Notes: generated by a model not told the origin, from the sequence alone. 6,368 nucleotides of DNA from Candidatus Coatesiibacteriota bacterium (GCA_030631385.1 DAOVLG010000112.1:1-6368); one strand, 5' to 3'. Shown: positions 1 through 6,155, numbered from the stretch's first letter. Numbers and translations: made by a program.

Positions 1-27
1 CGCCCGAAGGGAAATCCCCGCCCTACG
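1..27 (-). repeat. Partial copy of a CGTAGGG-type intergenic repeat, cut by the window edge
   Basis: Read on the minus strand, this stretch just past the rsmD stop starts CGTAGGGCGGGG and runs on to CCCTTCGGGCG. It resembles the minus-strand reading of the fuller element at 6096-6150, which starts CGTAGGGGCGG and has GTCGCCCGCG about 20 bases in. Both share a CGTAGGG end, a G-rich arm and a C-rich arm that can fold back. It lies in noncoding DNA, as such repeats usually do. Only part is visible, so the match rests on two short blocks and could be chance in GC-rich sequence. Confidence 0.4.
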
Positions 28-45
28 GATTCGATGGGTTGCGGG

Positions 46-579
46 TCAGCGGGGTTCGAGGAAATGGAGCGCCGTCTTGCCGTAGCACCGCCTGTCCGCT
101 AACTCATACCCGGTGAAGGGCCGGTCGAGAACGCTGTCAGACGCCTCCAACACAAGTAACCCCCCGACCAGAGGACGCAGCAGCCCGGCGACCTTAATCG
201 GGTCCCCACCGTAGGGCGGATCGGCGAAGACGATGTCGTAGGGCTCATCGCCCTCCCGCCAGCCGGTGACGAAGCGCTCGACCCGCTGGGCGAATACACG
301 CGCCTTTGCATCGAGGTGGGTCTTTTTGATATTCCGGCGGAGGTAGCTGAGTACGCCCCGGTCGGCCTCGATGAAATCGCAGCCGGTCGCCCCGCGACTG
401 AGCGCCTCCAACCCCACCGCGCCCACGCCGGCGTAGGCGTCCAGCACCCAGGCCCCGACGATTCTCCCACCGAGGATGGCGAAGAGGGCCTCGCGGACGC
501 GGTCCGAGGTGGGGTGCACCCGGTCGCCGGGAGGGGCGTGGATGGCGGTTCCCCTTGCCGAACCGGCGATGATCCTCAC
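46..579 (-). CDS. rsmD: 16S rRNA (guanine(966)-N(2))-methyltransferase RsmD
   Basis: RsmD transfers a methyl group from S-adenosylmethionine to N2 of G966 in 16S rRNA, in the cytoplasm during 30S assembly. The 177-residue length is normal for the family. Visible marks are the N-terminal MRIIAGSARG; the PTSDRVREALF motif near residues 23-33; the SAM-binding motif I at about 46-63, here DAYAGVG followed by GLEALSRGA; the catalytic DPPY at 120-123; and a C-terminal YGKTALHFLE. Two positions differ from the form I remember as common: HPTSDR instead of RPTSDR, and DAYAGVG instead of D-L/F-x-AGSG. The start is GTG, four bases inside the end of nfi (GTGA overlap), and a purine-rich GAGGAGGAG lies directly upstream, within the last nfi codons. 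Translation is therefore probably coupled to nfi. The family assignment is secure. Confidence 0.95.
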   Translation of the reverse strand: MRIIAGSARGTAIHAPPGDRVHPTSDRVREALFAILGGRIVGAWVLDAYAGVGAVGLEALSRGATGCDFIEADRGVLSYLRRNIKKTHLDAKARVFAQRVERFVTGWREGDEPYDIVFADPPYGGDPIKVAGLLRPLVGGLLVLEASDSVLDRPFTGYELADRRCYGKTALHFLEPR

Positions 580-1274
580 CGCTCCTCCTCGGCTCTTTTC
601 CGGTGGAGGGTCACCAAACGGTGGGCCCGGCGCGACGGCTCGGGAAGCCTGAATCTACCCAGCTCGGACAGGGTGATTCTCACCGCGTCCTCTAAGGTTA
701 TTCCGGCCCCCACCGAGACGTAGAGCGGCTTCACATCCGTCCGGCTCCGCAGGACGACACCGAGTGTCTCTCCGGTTTTTCCGTCAACCAGGGGGGTGGT
801 GGACCCTTTTTCGCGGCCGACGGTACCGTGCCGTCCGGTCAGTCGGCTCTTGGCCACCCCCACCGTGGGCACGCCGAAGAGGAGGCCGAGGTGGCTGGCC
901 AGCCCCATGCGCCGGGGATGGGCCCTGCCCTGGCCGTCGCAGAGAAGAACGTCCGGGCTCGTGTCCAGATTCAGCCAGGCCGCGACGCAGGCCGGTCCCT
1001 CCCGGTAGGACAGGAGCCCCGGCACGTAGGGAAAATCGGCCTTCGCCTCCCCGTACACAGTTTGCACCTCTTCGCCCATCCCAGCCCGCAATACCACCAG
1101 TGCGGCGAAGACGCGTTCCAGCCGCCGCGAATAGGACACGTCGAGGCCGCCGACCAGCCCCACCCTCCCCAGCGGTCGCTCCGGCGGCAGCAGTCCGATA
1201 AGGCGCCGCTGCTGCGACAGGGCATCGCTCGGGGTCTTCGGCCACTCGATCTCGGGATGGAGAAGCTTTGCCAT
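576..1274 (-). CDS. nfi: Endonuclease V (deoxyinosine 3'-endonuclease)
   Basis: Endonuclease V cuts DNA at the second phosphodiester bond 3' of hypoxanthine, the product of adenine deamination, to begin repair. With the start at the internal ATG the protein has 232 residues, close to E. coli Nfi. All family blocks are present: GGLDVSYS (43-49, metal ligand D45), the wedge loop FPYVPGLLSYRE (81-92, Y83 and E92), LLCDGQGRAHPRRMGLASHLG (110-130, D113 and H119), PTVGVAKSRL (136-145) and PLYVSVG (183-189). The spacing of D45, E92, D113 and H119 matches the known active site. The reading frame stays open upstream to a GTG at 1388, but the 38 extra residues lie in an inverted repeat and do not look like the family, while ATG 1274 has AAAGGT nine bases upstream. 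The stop overlaps the rsmD start by four bases, so the two genes are likely cotranscribed. Confidence 0.95.
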   Translation of the reverse strand: MAKLLHPEIEWPKTPSDALSQQRRLIGLLPPERPLGRVGLVGGLDVSYSRRLERVFAALVVLRAGMGEEVQTVYGEAKADFPYVPGLLSYREGPACVAAWLNLDTSPDVLLCDGQGRAHPRRMGLASHLGLLFGVPTVGVAKSRLTGRHGTVGREKGSTTPLVDGKTGETLGVVLRSRTDVKPLYVSVGAGITLEDAVRITLSELGRFRLPEPSRRAHRLVTLHRKRAEEER

Positions 1275-1283
1275 AAGTAAGAG

Positions 1284-1289
1284 ACCTTT
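1284..1289 (-). promoter_or_regulatory. Ribosome binding site that fixes the nfi start
   Basis: The minus strand reads AAAGGT here, nine bases before ATG 1274. Together with the family alignment of the protein it favours this start over the in-frame GTG at 1388. Confidence 0.55.
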
Positions 1290-1312
1290 GAATAACGAGA
1301 CAACTTCGCGCC

Positions 1313-1392
1313 GGCGGTGGCACAGTTTTTGCCCTTCTGGGCCTTGAAAACCGTTTCTAAAGCCACATGCTGCAAAAACCTGTGCCACCGCC
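1313..1392. repeat. Long inverted repeat (20/21-nt arms, 39-nt loop) upstream of nfi
   Basis: The left arm at 1313-1332 reads GGCGGTGGCACAGTTTTTGC. The right arm at 1372-1392 is its reverse complement with one extra base (CACAGG instead of CACAG on the minus strand). All 20 other positions pair. The 39-nt loop at 1333-1371 holds a GCCC...GGGC mini-stem. In a transcript reading towards nfi, this would form a strong hairpin ending about 38 nt before the start codon. No U-run follows it in that direction, so it is not a classic intrinsic terminator. It may be a dispersed intergenic repeat, the remnant of a small inverted-repeat element, or a leader structure. From memory, GTGGCACAGG...CCTGTGCCAC palindromes recur in several environmental bacterial genomes; I could not check this here. 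Confidence 0.8.
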
Positions 1393-1480
1393 TCGAGAGC
1401 GTCGCCTATCGCGTGTGAGAAAAAAGGAAACCGCTGAAAAAAACCGTTTGAAACTACAAGGTACGCTTTTATACGTTCTT

Positions 1481-1503
1481 AGGACAAGAGGTTTAAACCC
1501 TTG
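1481..1503 (-). repeat. Imperfect ACAAG...CTTGT palindrome, family copy 1
   Basis: ACAAGAGGTTT is followed directly by AAACCCTTGT, giving a palindrome with one bulged base centred on TTTAAA. Read on the minus strand, the unit AACCTCTTGTCCT resembles AACCCCTTGTCTT at 6168-6180 and AACCCCTTTGTCTT at 6285-6298. The three sites therefore look like one intergenic repeat family, with this copy inverted relative to the other two. Confidence 0.55.
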
Positions 1504-1540
1504 TGTCGTTAAATGGGTAAGTGTGCTCCGGGGCCGAAAA

Positions 1541-1569
1541 TTGTACTTATTAAAAGGTCTCAGTAAATT
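1541..1569 (+). promoter_or_regulatory. Weak promoter candidate for the 1682 gene
   Basis: TTGTAC at 1541-1546 and TAAATT at 1564-1569 are separated by exactly 17 bases in an A/T-rich patch. The -35 matches the sigma-70 consensus at three of six positions and the -10 at four of six. The predicted transcript would have a leader of about 100 nt. The site is plausible from spacing and position only. Confidence 0.25.
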
Positions 1570-1681
1570 ACCCGGTCCGGCGCGGCCGTTCCAACCTCGC
1601 TGAAAGTTCTGGAGCTATCTCGCGGGGCTTCCACGTGGTACACTTACAGTGGAGGCTTTACTATATGTATCGGACGGTGTC

Positions 1682-2686
1682 ATGACGAGCTGTCGCGGCC
1701 TGGCGGCGTGTTCCGCGGTTCTCTTCCTCTTTTCCCCCGCCGTATCATTTGGTGTGACGGTGGTCTACGCCCCGACTCTCCCGGAGGGGCTTTTACATTA
1801 CACGGTCGAGGCGGCCGCCGACTTCGCCGCCGGGCTGGGGATCGAGGGGAATTGGTATTATAACAGACCGAGCCTTTTTGGAGACGTGCAAACCAAGATC
1901 AACTCGCCGGTTACACTGGCCGAGCTGATCGTCTACGCCGCCCAATCCGAGGCGGACGACGCGATCTGCCTGCGCATGGTCGAGACCGATGTCGGCTGGT
2001 TCGCCTACGCCCTGCGCTGGAACCGCGGTGCCGCCTCGGGCGCCTGCCGGGGGGTGCGTGACCCCGAGAATTTCGACTGGCGGCTTCTGGGCGGGGACCT
2101 GGCCGAGGGACGCTCCCCTCTGCCCGGTGACGGCGAGCCGGACAGTCTCACCGGAGTGCGCTGGTTCGGCCACGAGATAGATGACGGCCTGGCCCTGGTT
2201 GCCTCTCAGGTTTGGTTGGAGCATCATCCAGAAAACGTTACCGCCGCGCTCCAGCTCGCCAACCGCGCCGGGGACGTGGTCCGTGGGATCGCCGTGGTCG
2301 GGGACTTACCGGGGGTGGAGATGCTCCTCGATTCGGTTGACGCCCTGGTCGGTCTCGCCGGGGAGGTCGCCGTTGGAGCCTTGGAGAACGCCACCAACCA
2401 GGGCTTGATCATCGCCCTGTACTTTGCCGGTCACGCCGCCGAGAACGCCTGGAAGGTGACGCGCTACGCCATACCCTACCGGGGGATCGGCGATACGCCC
2501 GAAAGGGTCGAGGCCCTGGCGGAGAGGATCGCCCTCGAGGCGGACCGCTACTGGGAACTCGCCGCGGAGAGCTACGAGCGGGCGATAGAATCGGCCGGTG
2601 CCGCCGAGCTGGGGGGTAGCTGGCTTCTGATGTCCCGCGTCGCCTTAAAGCTCCTCTACCGCGAAATCGGCGAGGATTGGCCCTGA
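1682..2686 (+). CDS. Exported protein of unknown function
   Basis: I do not recognise this 334-residue protein. With the ATG at 1682, residues 1-24 form a Sec-type signal peptide: a short basic N-region with R5, a hydrophobic stretch of LAACSAVLFLFSPAV, and a likely signal peptidase I site after VSFG. LAAC comes too early to be a good lipobox. The mature part starts with a beta-like VTVVYAP, then a mixed region rich in Trp, Asp and Gly (about 55-165) with two cysteines at 96 and 122 that could pair. From about 180 onward it is mostly helical; residues 273-304 are amphipathic and vaguely like one TPR helix pair, too weak to call a domain. Codon use matches the neighbours. An in-frame GTG at 1649 would add 11 residues but has no ribosome site and would place extra residues ahead of the signal peptide. 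The membrane gene starts 71 bases downstream on the same strand, so the two may form an operon. Confidence 0.75.
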   Translation: MTSCRGLAACSAVLFLFSPAVSFGVTVVYAPTLPEGLLHYTVEAAADFAAGLGIEGNWYYNRPSLFGDVQTKINSPVTLAELIVYAAQSEADDAICLRMVETDVGWFAYALRWNRGAASGACRGVRDPENFDWRLLGGDLAEGRSPLPGDGEPDSLTGVRWFGHEIDDGLALVASQVWLEHHPENVTAALQLANRAGDVVRGIAVVGDLPGVEMLLDSVDALVGLAGEVAVGALENATNQGLIIALYFAGHAAENAWKVTRYAIPYRGIGDTPERVEALAERIALEADRYWELAAESYERAIESAGAAELGGSWLLMSRVALKLLYREIGEDWP

Positions 2687-2744
2687 ACAGCCGCCACGAT
2701 GTAAAAAAAACGTCCACTTCTTCTCAACCGGTATCCCAGAGCAA

Positions 2745-2750
2745 GGGAGG
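2745..2750 (+). promoter_or_regulatory. Strong ribosome binding site that fixes the 2758 start
   Basis: GGGAGG lies seven bases before ATG 2758. It decides the start against the longer open frame from a TTG at 2677, which would overlap the end of the upstream gene and add 27 polar residues. Confidence 0.8.
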
Positions 2751-2757
2751 CAAACCC

Positions 2758-3096
2758 ATGAACGAACCCCAACACCGCGCCCACCGTACCGAACTGCGCT
2801 GGCTCTACTTCGTCCTGATCGTGTCCCTGATCTTTTTCGTCCTGCCCTTCGCGAGCTGGAGTTCGGCCCTGAATATCGTGGCCCAGGCCTTTTTCATGCT
2901 GGCCATCATCGCGGGCACCTTCAGGGCCATGCAGCTCAAGAATGAGGTGGACGCCGAGCCGACGGGCGAGATCGCCACCCCCCAGGGGCGATTCAACTTT
3001 ATTAACCTGTTGGTGACGGCGTTCTTCGCCCTCGGGGTCCTCTTCTTCTTCATCGAGAAGGTGGTGAACTCGGGCGGGATGGATTACTTCCTGTAG
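2758..3096 (+). CDS. Small three-helix integral membrane protein of unknown function
   Basis: This 112-residue protein is not one I recognise. It has a short charged N-terminus (about 1-14, several His and Arg), then three hydrophobic segments at about 15-33 (YFVLIVSLIFFVLPFA), 37-55 (LNIVAQAFFMLAIIAG) and 81-99 (INLLVTAFFALGVLFFFI). The loop between helices two and three (56-80) is polar and acidic, and a short tail SGGMDYFL ends the protein. By the positive-inside rule the basic N-terminus is probably cytoplasmic and the C-terminus outside, but charges around the helices are few. There are no catalytic motifs. It follows the exported-protein gene by 71 bases on the same strand with an excellent ribosome site, and a terminator begins 17 bases after its stop. 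Joint expression with the upstream gene is likely but not shown. Confidence 0.8.
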   Translation: MNEPQHRAHRTELRWLYFVLIVSLIFFVLPFASWSSALNIVAQAFFMLAIIAGTFRAMQLKNEVDAEPTGEIATPQGRFNFINLLVTAFFALGVLFFFIEKVVNSGGMDYFL

Positions 3097-3112
3097 ATCA
3101 ACGGTAGACGCA

Positions 3113-3138
3113 AAAAGGAGGGCCGTAGCCCTCCTTTT
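3113..3138. terminator. Bidirectional intrinsic terminator
   Basis: AAAAGGAGGGC, loop CGTA and GCCCTCCTTTT form a perfect 11-bp hairpin. The A-run on one side and the T-run on the other give a GC stem plus U-tract in both directions. It sits between the plus-strand gene ending at 3096 and gcvPB, whose minus-strand stop is at 3148, so it can end both converging transcripts. Confidence 0.92.
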
Positions 3139-3147
3139 CGTTGTAGG

Positions 3148-4626
3148 CTATTGTTGTTCGGGCCAGGAGACGTTTAGCTGCCTGACCGCCCGGGCCTCGT
3201 CCACCCGCCGGACAGGCGCCGAGTAGGGCGCACCGTGTAACAGGGCCGGCTCCTCGGCGGCCTCCTTATCAATCGCCAAAAGCGCTGCGGCGAAGGCGTC
3301 CAGAGTGTCCTTGGTCTCGGTTTCCGTCGGCTCGATCATCAGCGCCTCGGGGACGATCAGCGGGAAGTAGTTCGTCGGGGGGTGGAAACCGTAGTCAATG
3401 ATCCGCTTGGAGATGTCCAGGGTGGCCACGCCATGGGCGTCTTTTTGCGCCTTACCCGACAGGACGAACTCGTGCATGCACCGGCGGTCGAAGGGCAGGT
3501 GGAAGACGTCCTTCAACAGACCCACGAGGTAGTTGGCGTTCAGGACCGAGTGGGCCGAGACGGCGCGCAACCCCTCGAGGCCGAGGTACCGAATGTAGAC
3601 GTAGGCCCGCACGGACACGAGGAAGTGGCCGTAGAAGGCGACCAGCTTGCCGATGCTCGAGGGGCGGTCGTAGTCCAACCGGTAGGTCTCGCCGTCCTTC
3701 TCGACAATCGGCACGGGGAGGAATTTTGCCAGATGCTCCTTCACCCCTACGGGCCCGGCCCCGGGTCCGCCGCCGCCGTGGGGCGTTCCGAAGGTCTTGT
3801 GCAGGTTCAGGTGCACGGCGTCGAAGCCCATGTCGCCGGGGCGGATACGTCCCATGATGGCGTTGAGGTTGGCGCCGTCGTAGTAGAGCTGACCGCCGAC
3901 AGCGTGCACCAGCTCGGCCACCTCACCGATGTTCTCCTCGAAGAGCCCCAGGGTATTGGGGTTGGTGAGCATGAGGGCCGCCACGTCCTCGGAGAGCTTC
4001 TCCTTCAACGATTCCACGGAGACGTTGCCCCGCTCGTCCGAGGCCACCTCCACCACCTCGTAGGAGCACATGGAGCCCGAGGCGGGGTTGGTGCCGTGGG
4101 CCGAGTCCGGGACGAGGAGGACCCTGCGCGGGTTGCCCCGGGCCTTGTGGTAGGCCCGGATCATCTTGATGGCGGTGAACTCGCCGTGGGCCCCGGCGGC
4201 GGGCTGCAACGTGAAGCGGTCCATTCCGCATATTTCAGAGAAGTAGCCCTCGAGCTCGTGCATCAACTCCAGCGCCGGCCGGAGCATCCCCTCGGGCAGC
4301 AGGGGGTGGAGATCGTTGACCCCGGGCAGCGCCGCCACGGCGTCGGCCAGCTTGGGGTTGTACTTCATCGTGCACGAGCCCAGGGGGTAAAAGCCCACGT
4401 CAATGCAGTGGTTGAGCTGGGACACGCGCACATAGTGCCGGACCAGGGTGGGCTCGTCCACCTCGGGGAGCGCCGGCGGATTTTTCCGACGTAATTCCGG
4501 CGGTAAGAGCTCGTCCAGGAGCCGGGTCGGCACGTCGGATTCGGGAGGACGGTAGCAACGGCGACCCTTTTTCGAGTACGCGTAGATCGCCGGCTCGATG
4601 GGTCGGCCGGGTATCTTCTCGACCAT
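3148..4626 (-). CDS. gcvPB: Glycine dehydrogenase (decarboxylating) subunit 2, P-protein beta
   Basis: This is the PLP-carrying half of the split P-protein. With GcvPA it decarboxylates glycine and passes the aminomethyl group to the lipoyl arm of GcvH in the cytoplasm. Its 492 residues are close to the usual length. Clear family marks are the PLP-lysine motif NLHKTFGTPHGGGGPG (K277), DSAHGTNPAS (174-183), GFYPLGSCTMKYNPK (78-92), LTNPNTLGLFE (220-230), YYDGANLNA (248-256) and GFHPPTNYFPLIVPEALMIEPTETE near 413-437. The ATG shares its first base with the last base of the gcvPA stop (TGATG), and GGGAG lies eight bases upstream inside gcvPA, so translation is very likely coupled. The gene ends beside the shared terminator, which closes the operon. 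No frame damage or missing active-site residue was seen. Confidence 0.98.
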   Translation of the reverse strand: MVEKIPGRPIEPAIYAYSKKGRRCYRPPESDVPTRLLDELLPPELRRKNPPALPEVDEPTLVRHYVRVSQLNHCIDVGFYPLGSCTMKYNPKLADAVAALPGVNDLHPLLPEGMLRPALELMHELEGYFSEICGMDRFTLQPAAGAHGEFTAIKMIRAYHKARGNPRRVLLVPDSAHGTNPASGSMCSYEVVEVASDERGNVSVESLKEKLSEDVAALMLTNPNTLGLFEENIGEVAELVHAVGGQLYYDGANLNAIMGRIRPGDMGFDAVHLNLHKTFGTPHGGGGPGAGPVGVKEHLAKFLPVPIVEKDGETYRLDYDRPSSIGKLVAFYGHFLVSVRAYVYIRYLGLEGLRAVSAHSVLNANYLVGLLKDVFHLPFDRRCMHEFVLSGKAQKDAHGVATLDISKRIIDYGFHPPTNYFPLIVPEALMIEPTETETKDTLDAFAAALLAIDKEAAEEPALLHGAPYSAPVRRVDEARAVRQLNVSWPEQQ

Positions 4627-5981
4627 CAGAGCATCTCCCTAAGGGCGGTGACCAGGCCGCCGATCTCGTTGATACTCCTCTTATCGGTGACGGCGACCAG
4701 GAGTCCGTCTCCAAATTCCGGATAAAAACGCCCCAGCGTCAGACCGGGTACGATCCCCTTACCCGGCAGCCCGGCGAACGCCTGTTCGGCCTTCCCCGGC
4801 GGCAGCCGCAGGGCGAACTCGTTGAAGAAACGGCCGGAGGGGAAGAGGAGATCAACCCCCTCGAGCCTCGTGAGCTCCTCGGCGGCGTAGTGGGCCTTCC
4901 GTAAATTCAGCTCGGCCAGCTCGGTTATTCCGGCGGGGCCGAGGGCGTTCAAGGTAATGTTGGCGGCCAGGGCCACCAGGGCGTTGTTGGTGCAGATGTT
5001 GCTGGTGGCCTTTTCCCGGCGGATGTGCTGCTCCCGGGTCTGCAGGGTGAGGGCGTAGCAGACCTTACCGTCGGCATCCACGGTTTGGCCGACGATGCGC
5101 CCCGGCAGCTTGCGGGCCAGCTTTTCCGTGGCGGAGATGAAACCGACGTATGGACCGCCGCCGGATAAGGACGTCGCCACCGGCTGGGCGTCGCCCACGG
5201 CGATGTCGGCGCCGCACTCGGCGGGTGTTTTCAAGAGGGCGAGGGGGAGGGGGCTCGAAACCGCAATCGCCAAGGCCTTGCTTCCCTCGTGGACCAAGCT
5301 GAAGGCACCCGACCAGTCCTCGATGAGACCGAAGAAGTTGGGGCTGCCGATGATGACGGCGGCCACGTCACCGGTGAGCTTGACCTCCAGCTCGGCGAGA
5401 TCCGTCAGCCCCTCCGCCGTCATGCCGATCTCCTCGTACAGACCGCAGGTGCCGTCGGAGCAGGCCAGGTCCTCCAGGTAGGTGTATATTACCCGGCGGT
5501 AGAAGGGGTGCAGCGTGCGTGAGACGAGCACCCGGTTCGTCTTGCGTATATTCCGGATGGCCAGGGCCGCCGCCTCCCCCGCCGCCGAGGCGCCGTCGTA
5601 GATGCTGGCGTTGGCGACGGGCAGCCCGGTGAGCCGGGTGATCGCCGACTGGAACTCGTAGATGGTGGTCAGGGTGCCCTGGCTGATCTCCGGTTGGTAC
5701 GGGGTGTAGGCGGTCTGGAACTCGGTGCGGTTGATGAGGTAGGGAACGATGGCGGGGATGTGGGTGTCGTAGGCTCCGGCGCCCAGGAACGAGACGTGGT
5801 CCGGCGCCTTCACCCGGGCGAGCCGCCCCAGGATCTCCGGTTCGCTCAGCGGAGGCGGCAGCTCCATCGGCGGGTCCACCAACCCGGCCGGCAGATCGGC
5901 GAAGAGGTCCTCGATCCGCTCCACCCCGATCCGGTCGAGCATGGCCCGCCGCTCCTGGGGCGTGTGGGAAAGGTAGTCCAT
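4626..5981 (-). CDS. gcvPA: Glycine dehydrogenase (decarboxylating) subunit 1, P-protein alpha
   Basis: This is the partner subunit of GcvPB; it has the PLP-enzyme fold but lacks the PLP lysine. At 451 residues it is of normal size. Recognisable blocks are the start YLSHTPQERRAML; FLGAGAYDTHIPAIVPYLINRTEFQTAYTPYQPEISQGTL (65-104, the most conserved part of the family); ANASIYDGASAAGEAA (123-138); GDAQPVATSLSGGGPYVGF (263-281); and QTREQHIRREKATSNICTNNALVALA (314-339). The ATG at 5981 has GAGG five bases upstream, which supports this start. It lies first in a two-gene operon with gcvPB, behind an extended -10 promoter about 50 bp upstream. I saw no gcvT or gcvH beside it, so the other parts of the glycine cleavage system must be encoded elsewhere if the pathway is complete. 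Confidence 0.98.
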   Translation of the reverse strand: MDYLSHTPQERRAMLDRIGVERIEDLFADLPAGLVDPPMELPPPLSEPEILGRLARVKAPDHVSFLGAGAYDTHIPAIVPYLINRTEFQTAYTPYQPEISQGTLTTIYEFQSAITRLTGLPVANASIYDGASAAGEAAALAIRNIRKTNRVLVSRTLHPFYRRVIYTYLEDLACSDGTCGLYEEIGMTAEGLTDLAELEVKLTGDVAAVIIGSPNFFGLIEDWSGAFSLVHEGSKALAIAVSSPLPLALLKTPAECGADIAVGDAQPVATSLSGGGPYVGFISATEKLARKLPGRIVGQTVDADGKVCYALTLQTREQHIRREKATSNICTNNALVALAANITLNALGPAGITELAELNLRKAHYAAEELTRLEGVDLLFPSGRFFNEFALRLPPGKAEQAFAGLPGKGIVPGLTLGRFYPEFGDGLLVAVTDKRSINEIGGLVTALREML

Positions 5982-6028
5982 GGCGTCCTCAGGTAGCTTT
6001 TATGTTTGAATGAGATTGCGTAGGGGCG

Positions 6029-6037
6029 ATTATAGCA
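6029..6037 (-). promoter_or_regulatory. Extended -10 promoter for gcvPA-gcvPB
   Basis: The minus strand reads TGCTATAAT, a perfect sigma-70 -10 hexamer preceded by the TGn extension. No good -35 is found at 16-18 bases (GGAGTT at 17), which an extended -10 can compensate for. Transcription would start near 6022 and leave a leader of about 40 nt before the gcvPA ATG. The leader is too short for a glycine riboswitch. Confidence 0.6.
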
Positions 6038-6095
6038 GCGGTCCGGTGAAAAACTCCACCACCCTTTAAATGTCCACCGTACTACCGTTCTTCGC

Positions 6096-6150
6096 CGTAG
6101 GGGGGGTCTGTTGACCCTTTCGCGGGCGACCACAGAGGGCCGCCCCTACG
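6096..6150. repeat. CGTAGGGG hairpin repeat
   Basis: The unit begins CGTAGGGG and ends CCCCTACG. Inside are two stem-loops: GGGTC-TGTT-GACCC at 6104-6117 and GGGCG...CGCCC at 6124-6145, with two further pairs past one mismatch. The minus-strand reading resembles the partial copy at 1-27. From memory, GTAGGGGCG-type palindromes are abundant between genes in some uncultivated bacterial genomes; this was not verified here. Confidence 0.6.
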
Positions 6151-6155
6151 TTGAA

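Larger units (their letters stand above)
1275..1681. other. Divergent noncoding gap between nfi and the exported-protein gene
   Basis: This is a gap of about 400 bp between oppositely oriented genes, visibly richer in A/T than the flanking coding DNA. It holds the long inverted repeat at 1313-1392, an imperfect palindrome at 1481-1503, and a shared AAAACCGTTT block at 1347-1356 and 1440-1449. Promoters for both directions should lie here. Towards nfi, the minus strand has TATAAA at 1473-1468 with a TTTAAA 18 bases upstream, which is only a weak candidate. A plus-strand open frame crosses the gap (1367-1603), but its sequence is explained by the repeats and I do not call it a gene. Confidence 0.7.
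6019..6150. repeat. Possible 132-bp element with 10-bp inverted ends
   Basis: CGTAGGGGCG at 6019-6028 is exactly inverted as CGCCCCTACG at 6141-6150, and both ends are flanked outside by TTG (6016-6018 and 6151-6153), as a 3-bp target duplication would give. A third CGTAGGGG lies inside at 6096-6103. This fits either a small non-autonomous inverted-repeat element or two neighbouring copies of a shorter repeat, one of them only an end. Nothing inside encodes protein. A TTG match alone could be chance. Confidence 0.4.

Noticed and set aside
1275..1388. N-terminal extension of endonuclease V from the GTG at 1388
   Set aside because: The extra 38 residues are unlike the family, are encoded by the inverted repeat, and the internal ATG has its own ribosome site.
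1367..1603. Open frame of 78 codons on the plus strand
   Set aside because: It begins inside the right arm of the inverted repeat and runs through the palindrome at 1481-1503. The protein is basic and low in structure, and there is no ribosome site.
1649..1681. Upstream GTG start for the exported protein
   Set aside because: There is no ribosome site, and it would add 11 residues ahead of a normal signal peptide.
1700..1711. Lipobox (LAAC) in the exported protein
   Set aside because: The cysteine is at residue 10, before the hydrophobic core rather than after it, so lipoprotein processing is unlikely.
2677..2757. TTG start for the small membrane protein
   Set aside because: It overlaps the upstream gene and adds a polar stretch. 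GGGAGG directly before ATG 2758 is decisive.
3382..4494. Long plus-strand open frame of 370 codons
   Set aside because: It lies entirely opposite gcvPB, whose conserved motifs are unmistakable. Long antisense frames are expected in GC-rich coding DNA.
5982..6150. Glycine riboswitch upstream of gcvPA
   Set aside because: This was expected for a gcv operon, but the predicted leader is only about 40 nt and no recognisable riboswitch core is present on the minus strand. A covariance-model search would settle it.
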